DNA from: an uncultured Prevotellaceae bacterium
Lineage (GTDB): Bacteria; Bacteroidota; Bacteroidia; Bacteroidales; Bacteroidaceae
DNA: 64,000 nt
Direction of reading: 5' to 3'
Assembly (NCBI GenBank): GCA_900314985.1
Contig: OMXL01000001.1
Span: 1-64,000 of the forward strand
The position numbers and the translations under genes are program-made. A model generated the notes under the pieces. That model ran no database searches. It had not been told where the DNA came from and worked only from the letters and a program-made list of their open reading frames with translations. Shown here in pieces: positions 60,393 to 64,000 of the stretch. Numbering within the stretch: position 1 is the first letter of the stretch; each line of letters starts with the position of its first letter.

Positions 60393-61574
60393 ATGCAAAG
60401 AATGAATGTATCGATGAAACATACTGCTTTCTTATTCGCATTGATACTCCTGTTTCTATGCTCATGCGGCAGTATTAGAGCTAACGATGGCGTGTTTTAT
60501 GTGAATGGCAATCATCTGGTTCCCATACATGAGACCGACATTGCACTAACAAAGGAGGTGTTAACCATTGGCCTGTGCGACGATGGCTATGCCCGAGTAG
60601 ATGTTCAGTATGAACTGGACAATCCCGGTACAGCAAAGACGGTGGTGATGGGCTTCGAAGCCAACGCTCCGTACAATGACGATGTGCCGTTCAGTCCGCA
60701 AGGCATACACCCATACATTGCAGACTTTACTGTCAACATGAATGGTGAGAAATTGGCATATATGAATGCGGTGGTAAAATCGGATTTTCAAGTGGATTGC
60801 GAATTCCAGCCGTTAGACCTGAAGACATGGAAAGCATACGGTGATGTGAAGATGAAGGATGGTGAAGACTTGCCCCACAATGCGTTGCTCTACTCGGAGC
60901 AGGCGGACAGTCTTATTGACTTTTCCTACGCCTACTATTTCGTAGCACACTTCAAGCCAGGGCGAAACACCGTACACCACACCTACCGTTACCGGATGAG
61001 CTACGGCGTTGGCCGCACCTTCGAGGTTCCTTACTGGCTCAAGCCTGCCATGCGTTGGCGAGGCGGTCAAATCAACGACTTTACCTTACGCATTAAAGCC
61101 ACTAATACTGCCAAGCACTTCTTCCTGCCCGACTCGCTCTTCAGCGCATCATCATTCACCATTACCGAAGGAACAGGAAAGATGAAGAAGGTGAATTATT
61201 ATGATGAATCTTGCACAGAGTTCACGCTGCGCAACGGCATTGTGGAGTGGCATGCTACAAACTTCAAACCCTTAGACAATATGACTATACAGTCTGCCGA
61301 ACGTCTCAACTACGATCACTTCATCCTGGGCACGTTCTACGACCGCAGCGATAACTACATGCCTGGTGCTTACATGTTGGAATTAGAGAAAATGGCCGAC
61401 CGGGAGCGTATTCTGAGAAATCTACCTTACGCCCATCGTGGCTATATCTTTAAAGACAAGAAACTACGAAAGTATTTCAGCCAGTTCTGGTGGTATATGC
61501 CAGATGCCGACTACCAACCTTCTACAGAAGATTTCACAGCACGGGAATGGAAACTCATCAATGAACATCAATAG
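60393..61574 (+). CDS. Lipoprotein with C-terminal YARHG domain
   Basis: A 393-residue lipoprotein: signal sequence MKHTAFLFALILLFLCSCGS with the lipid-anchor Cys in CSC, a large beta-rich domain (about residues 30-320) with a DUF4424-like look (VLTIGLCDDGYARVDVQYEL; YRMSYGVGRTFEVPYWL), and a C-terminal YARHG domain (LPYAHRGYIFKDKKLRKYF...WWYMPD). YARHG domains are thought to act outside the cell; their role is unclear. ATG 60393, 60402 and 60414 (MKHTAF) are all possible; the last gives the cleanest signal peptide. The promoter box is TACCTTCG at 60352-60359. Confidence 0.75.
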   Translation: MQRMNVSMKHTAFLFALILLFLCSCGSIRANDGVFYVNGNHLVPIHETDIALTKEVLTIGLCDDGYARVDVQYELDNPGTAKTVVMGFEANAPYNDDVPFSPQGIHPYIADFTVNMNGEKLAYMNAVVKSDFQVDCEFQPLDLKTWKAYGDVKMKDGEDLPHNALLYSEQADSLIDFSYAYYFVAHFKPGRNTVHHTYRYRMSYGVGRTFEVPYWLKPAMRWRGGQINDFTLRIKATNTAKHFFLPDSLFSASSFTITEGTGKMKKVNYYDESCTEFTLRNGIVEWHATNFKPLDNMTIQSAERLNYDHFILGTFYDRSDNYMPGAYMLELEKMADRERILRNLPYAHRGYIFKDKKLRKYFSQFWWYMPDADYQPSTEDFTAREWKLINEHQ

Positions 61575-61754
61575 ACAGCTTTATTGCTAATGGGCCATTA
61601 ATAAATTGAGGCTTTGTTGGAACGAAAGATGATGTCAGTAGGATATAGTTGTAACGACCACTCTACTAATTGCGATGCATTCAAATCAAAGTTCCCGTGA
61701 TTCTCGGAATTGTATTTTTCGGACGAAATAGTGCAACGTATAAGAAAAATGTTG

Positions 61755-61762
61755 TATCTTTG
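61755..61762 (+). promoter_or_regulatory. Promoter -7 box of the small protein gene
   Basis: TATCTTTG, 27 bases before the ATG at 61790. Confidence 0.7.
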
Positions 61763-61789
61763 CAGCAGAAAAGCTAAAAAATAGAAGAT

Positions 61790-62011
61790 ATGGAAGCAAT
61801 TACCTTTACCCCAGCACAAGTTCAAGTGTTCAATCTGGTATCTCACATTAAGACTGCGGTGGGACTGGAAAAGCTACGCCAACAACTTGCAGCATTCTAT
61901 GCCAAGCAAATCGATGAAGAGATGGACGAACTATGGGAGAGCGGCCAGTTCGACGAGAAACGACTTCACGAATTGCGTGGTTCACACTTCCGTACAACTT
62001 ATCATAAGTAA
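61790..62011 (+). CDS. Small conserved-looking acidic protein
   Basis: A 73-residue, mostly helical acidic protein (AAFYAKQIDEEMDELWESGQ) with a basic end (LRGSHFRTTYHK). It has a good promoter. Proteins of this general shape occur as orphan or antitoxin-like small proteins in Bacteroidota, but no toxin gene follows: the next 600 bases are repeat-rich and empty. Not firmly recognised. Confidence 0.5.
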   Translation: MEAITFTPAQVQVFNLVSHIKTAVGLEKLRQQLAAFYAKQIDEEMDELWESGQFDEKRLHELRGSHFRTTYHK

Positions 62012-62132
62012 GCGGCCATGAATCCCTAAGGAAAGATTTCATCGAGGCGCAATAGCACTGACATTCTCTGAAAACTACAGAAGCGCCCCCACTTCCACTT
62101 AGTACACTTTACAAAAGAAATTGCATAAAAAC

Positions 62133-62187
62133 AAGTATCACCGTCACAGCTAATTAACTGTGAGACAACGTGTTTAGTGTGACACTT
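62133..62187 (-). repeat. 55-bp inverted-repeat element, left copy
   Basis: Arms AAGTATCAC (62133-62141) and GTGACACTT (62179-62187), one mismatch, are 55 bp end to end. The same element, with perfect arms, lies in opposite orientation at 63051-63105. Over about 77 bases the two copies match at most positions without gaps. Confidence 0.7.
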
Positions 62188-62280
62188 GTTTTTGACATAT
62201 TTAGGATAATTCAAATACCACGTATCGCTAGGCTATTGATTCCTGGCACAGAAGCACGGAAATAGGAGAAGGCTCCCCTT

Positions 62281-62545
62281 TCCCCCTAATCGCTCAGAAT
62301 GCCTATGTACAAAGGGTTTACGGAGTGGGGAACCCTTTCTGAGGTTTCCCCTTGGTTCCCCCTTCATCCCCCTCGATTTTCTTTAGCATAGTGTAAATGA
62401 CAAAAAGGCTCTTCGCCACTTTAGTTTTTTGGTTTTGGTTATATTCAAAGGGGGAGGTTGTGGGAACCTATGGGGAACCCTGAAATAGGTTCCCCACACT
62501 GGAACCCCAGTAAATAAAGGGGAAGGGGGAAGGGGGGAACTTTTT
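62281..62545. repeat. G/C-run region with GGGGAACC inverted repeats
   Basis: GGGGAACC and GGTTTCCCC pair near 62327-62350; GTGGGAACCTAT (62460-62471) pairs with ATAGGTTCCCCAC (62485-62497) with one bulge. The region around them has many runs of four to six G or C. No open frame is convincing. Confidence 0.5.
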
Positions 62546-62564
62546 AGCTTATCCCATTTCTGTA

Positions 62565-62615
62565 TTAGCCTGTCCTGCTTCTGTATTAGCCTAAGCCAGC
62601 GCCGTATTAGCTATA
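62565..62615. repeat. GTATTAGCC/GTATTAGCT units
   Basis: Three units of the form TTCTGTATTAGCC or GCCGTATTAGCT, about 20-21 bases apart, related to the AGCTGT repeats at 168-394. Confidence 0.6.
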
Positions 62616-62623
62616 CTCGTTTG

Positions 62624-62685
62624 GTGCGACGGATGTCGCAGATATGTTCGACGGCCGTCGAACATATTTTTGATGGCCGTCGCAC
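62624..62685. repeat. Nested palindrome
   Basis: Outer arms GTGCGACGG (62624-62632) and CCGTCGCAC (62677-62685) enclose a perfect 26-bp palindrome (62642-62667) centred on GACGGCCGTC. A further hairpin, GCGAC-GGAT-GTCGC, lies at 62626-62639. The arrangement can form a cruciform or branched RNA. Confidence 0.85.
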
Positions 62686-63050
62686 GAAGCGGAAAAGACT
62701 GGTATGGGAGGTAGAAGTGGTTGTCATGGAAGAGAGTATGGACAGACATGTAACTTGCAAAGTATTAGAAGATTACAAGGATGGCAAACTTACACACAAG
62801 GATAATTCTCTTGCATTTCAGAAGGCTCGAAAGAGCGAAAAACGAGCTAAATTTAACATTCATTTTGATTTGTTGTAAAGAAATCGGAACTGTCTATAAA
62901 ACAAAAGGTTACAAACGAAGATTAAGATAAAAACCAGAATAACGCTTTGCGCACAGTTTTGTAAAAAACGCAGATTATTTTCAACGTTAATTACATGTTC
63001 ATATTAATGTTATCAACGGTGAAATGGAAGCTTCCTCGATAGTCAGAAGC

Positions 63051-63105
63051 AAGTGTCACACTAAACGTACAGTCATACAGCAACTTAGCCGTGACGGTGA
63101 CACTT
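63051..63105 (+). repeat. 55-bp inverted-repeat element, right copy
   Basis: AAGTGTCAC (63051-63059) and GTGACACTT (63097-63105) are exact inverses. It is the counterpart of 62133-62187 in opposite orientation. Confidence 0.75.
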
Positions 63106-63177
63106 GGATTCATGCAAAATCTTCCTTAGAAGGTTCAAAATGTATGGTTTTTTCTTGTATATTTCAGCAAAAGAAGA

Positions 63178-63185
63178 TACCTTTG
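63178..63185 (+). promoter_or_regulatory. Promoter -7 box of the last gene
   Basis: TACCTTTG, 32 bases before the ATG at 63218. Confidence 0.7.
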
Positions 63186-63217
63186 CATGTCAAAATCAAT
63201 AAACATAACTATTCATC

Positions 63218-64000
63218 ATGAAAAAACAACTGTTGAAGTACGCAACCTTAATTCTTGGGGCTATGCTCCCCACTACACTCTATGCCCAACTCAATCCGAA
63301 ACAGGGCTATGTGATTACCAACCAGAATGACACCATCTATGGCACTATAGACTACCTGTCGGATACGAAATGTGCTAACGAGTGTCGCTTCAAGCCCGAT
63401 GGAGAGGCGGCATATAAGGTGTATAAGCCAGGCGATATCAGTGCATACCGCTTTGCAGACAATGGCGTATTCTACATCACAAAGACGTTCGCTGTGGAAG
63501 GTCAGGAGAAGACATTCTTTGCTGAATACCTGTTGCAAGGTGGTGTAAGTCTGTTCCAGCACAGAGAGGGAGGCTGCGTTTACTACTTCTTTATCGACGA
63601 GAATGGCAAGGTGGCTACTGCAAAGAATGATGGAAGTGACCAGAAAGTTGCTTTCGAGAAAGAGAATGACAGAGTAAGGGCTAAGAACAAGCGTGAAGCA
63701 CTGGGCGAAGTGACTCAGATATTTTCTAAGAGCGACAAGGCGTTGCACGACTTGTGGGTAAGGGAGATTAATGCGAAGAACCTGACGCAGATAACTCACG
63801 ACTATGATATGGAATACTGTACGTCGTCAGGCGACTGTGTTGTGTTCCGTCGTAATGAGAAAGCATCGCGTGGTGTCGAGGTAAGGGCTCGCTTCCAGTT
63901 TGGCATCGGACAGGGCACTAATGCGCTGTCAGGACAGCCGTTAGAATATCCCATCACATGCAACGATCATACTATGAAGACTACTGTTGCACAGCTGGGC
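63218..64000 (+). CDS. Secreted/outer-membrane protein, truncated by window edge
   Basis: At least 261 residues, running off the window. The signal peptide MKKQLLKYATLILGAMLPTT ends near LYAQ. The next part (GYVITNQNDTIYGTIDYLSD; FKPDGEAAYKVYKPGDISAY) has the look of a Bacteroidota periplasmic/outer-membrane family in which an N-terminal small domain precedes a beta-barrel; VEVRARFQFGIGQG near residue 210 could be the first barrel strand. Function unknown. Confidence 0.7.
   Translation, partial: MKKQLLKYATLILGAMLPTTLYAQLNPKQGYVITNQNDTIYGTIDYLSDTKCANECRFKPDGEAAYKVYKPGDISAYRFADNGVFYITKTFAVEGQEKTFFAEYLLQGGVSLFQHREGGCVYYFFIDENGKVATAKNDGSDQKVAFEKENDRVRAKNKREALGEVTQIFSKSDKALHDLWVREINAKNLTQITHDYDMEYCTSSGDCVVFRRNEKASRGVEVRARFQFGIGQGTNALSGQPLEYPITCNDHTMKTTVAQLG

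Noticed and set aside
62026-62214. Short frame with KCHTK...DGDT pattern, minus strand, and its counterpart at 63024-63221, plus strand
   Set aside because: The two peptides are alike, but the likeness is strongest around the inverted arms and there is no start signal; shared DNA structure explains it better than coding.
62621-62878. An 85-codon frame starting at TTG within the nested palindrome
   Set aside because: No promoter box at a sensible distance, its start lies inside the palindrome, and the product resembles nothing recognisable. Its 3' half (about 62740-62878) could be a gene remnant, but this cannot be shown.

Overview
The window looks like a chromosomal segment of a Prevotella-type member of the Bacteroidota, quite possibly a plant-fibre-degrading rumen or gut Prevotella. 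Signs: nearly every gene has the Bacteroidota promoter (TAnnTTTG, with TTTG/TTTGG about 20 bp upstream); the gene sets are typical of the phylum (lpxK-purine nucleoside phosphorylase-thiL, trpBEGDCFA, DUF2723/DUF3098/DUF4421/DUF4450/DUF4924 proteins, BspA-type repeats); and secreted proteins end in Bacteroidota C-terminal sorting-like tails. This is inferred from reading the sequence; no database was searched.

Layout. 1-3.6 kb: repeat-rich intergenic DNA, a rhomboid-like membrane protein with an unrecognised partner, a RelE/ParE-type toxin-antitoxin pair and an HD phosphohydrolase. 3.7-12 kb: outer-membrane TonB-like receptor, cation diffusion facilitator, ECF sigma factor plus membrane partner, M13 peptidase, and a carboxyltransferase of the oxaloacetate decarboxylase family. 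12.2-27 kb: CotH/lamin-tail surface protein, a kinase-RapZ fusion, DUF4421 protein, GT-C-like DUF2723 protein with DUF3098, a membrane-anchored winged-helix regulator, a BlaI-M56/TonB-TPR signalling operon with three palindromic operators, and a DUF4450 protein. 27-34.5 kb: groES-groEL, sppA, lpxK, nucleoside phosphorylase, thiL and tRNA-Phe. 34.6-46.4 kb: a radical SAM/DNA-metabolism pair, type II pantothenate kinase, MgtC, a Tat operon (tatA-tatC, a NapH-NapG-like ferredoxin fusion, a Tat-exported aldo/keto reductase), a LysE/DUF4924/rfbD/BaiN operon and a ROK kinase. 46.5-54.3 kb: a two-domain DUF6359 lipoprotein and the complete trp operon behind a leader peptide with tandem Trp codons and a strong terminator. 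54.3-64 kb: pectin-degrading GH28-GH105 fusion and PL1 pectate lyase, BspA-like LRR protein, YARHG lipoprotein, a 1.2 kb repeat-rich gap, and a truncated outer-membrane protein.

The most unusual feature is not one gene. At least fourteen short arrays of degenerate 7-bp tandem repeats are scattered through the window, each with its own consensus, lying both between genes and in frame inside genes (lpxK, trpF, the GH105 domain, the DUF2723 protein, blaI). A second, GC-rich palindromic family (CCCCTCCAAAGGGAGGGG-like) is inserted in frame in tatA, tatC, the ferredoxin fusion, the radical SAM partner and perhaps trpE. Inverted-repeat clusters fill the gaps at 1-400, 16.3-16.7 kb and 62.0-63.1 kb.
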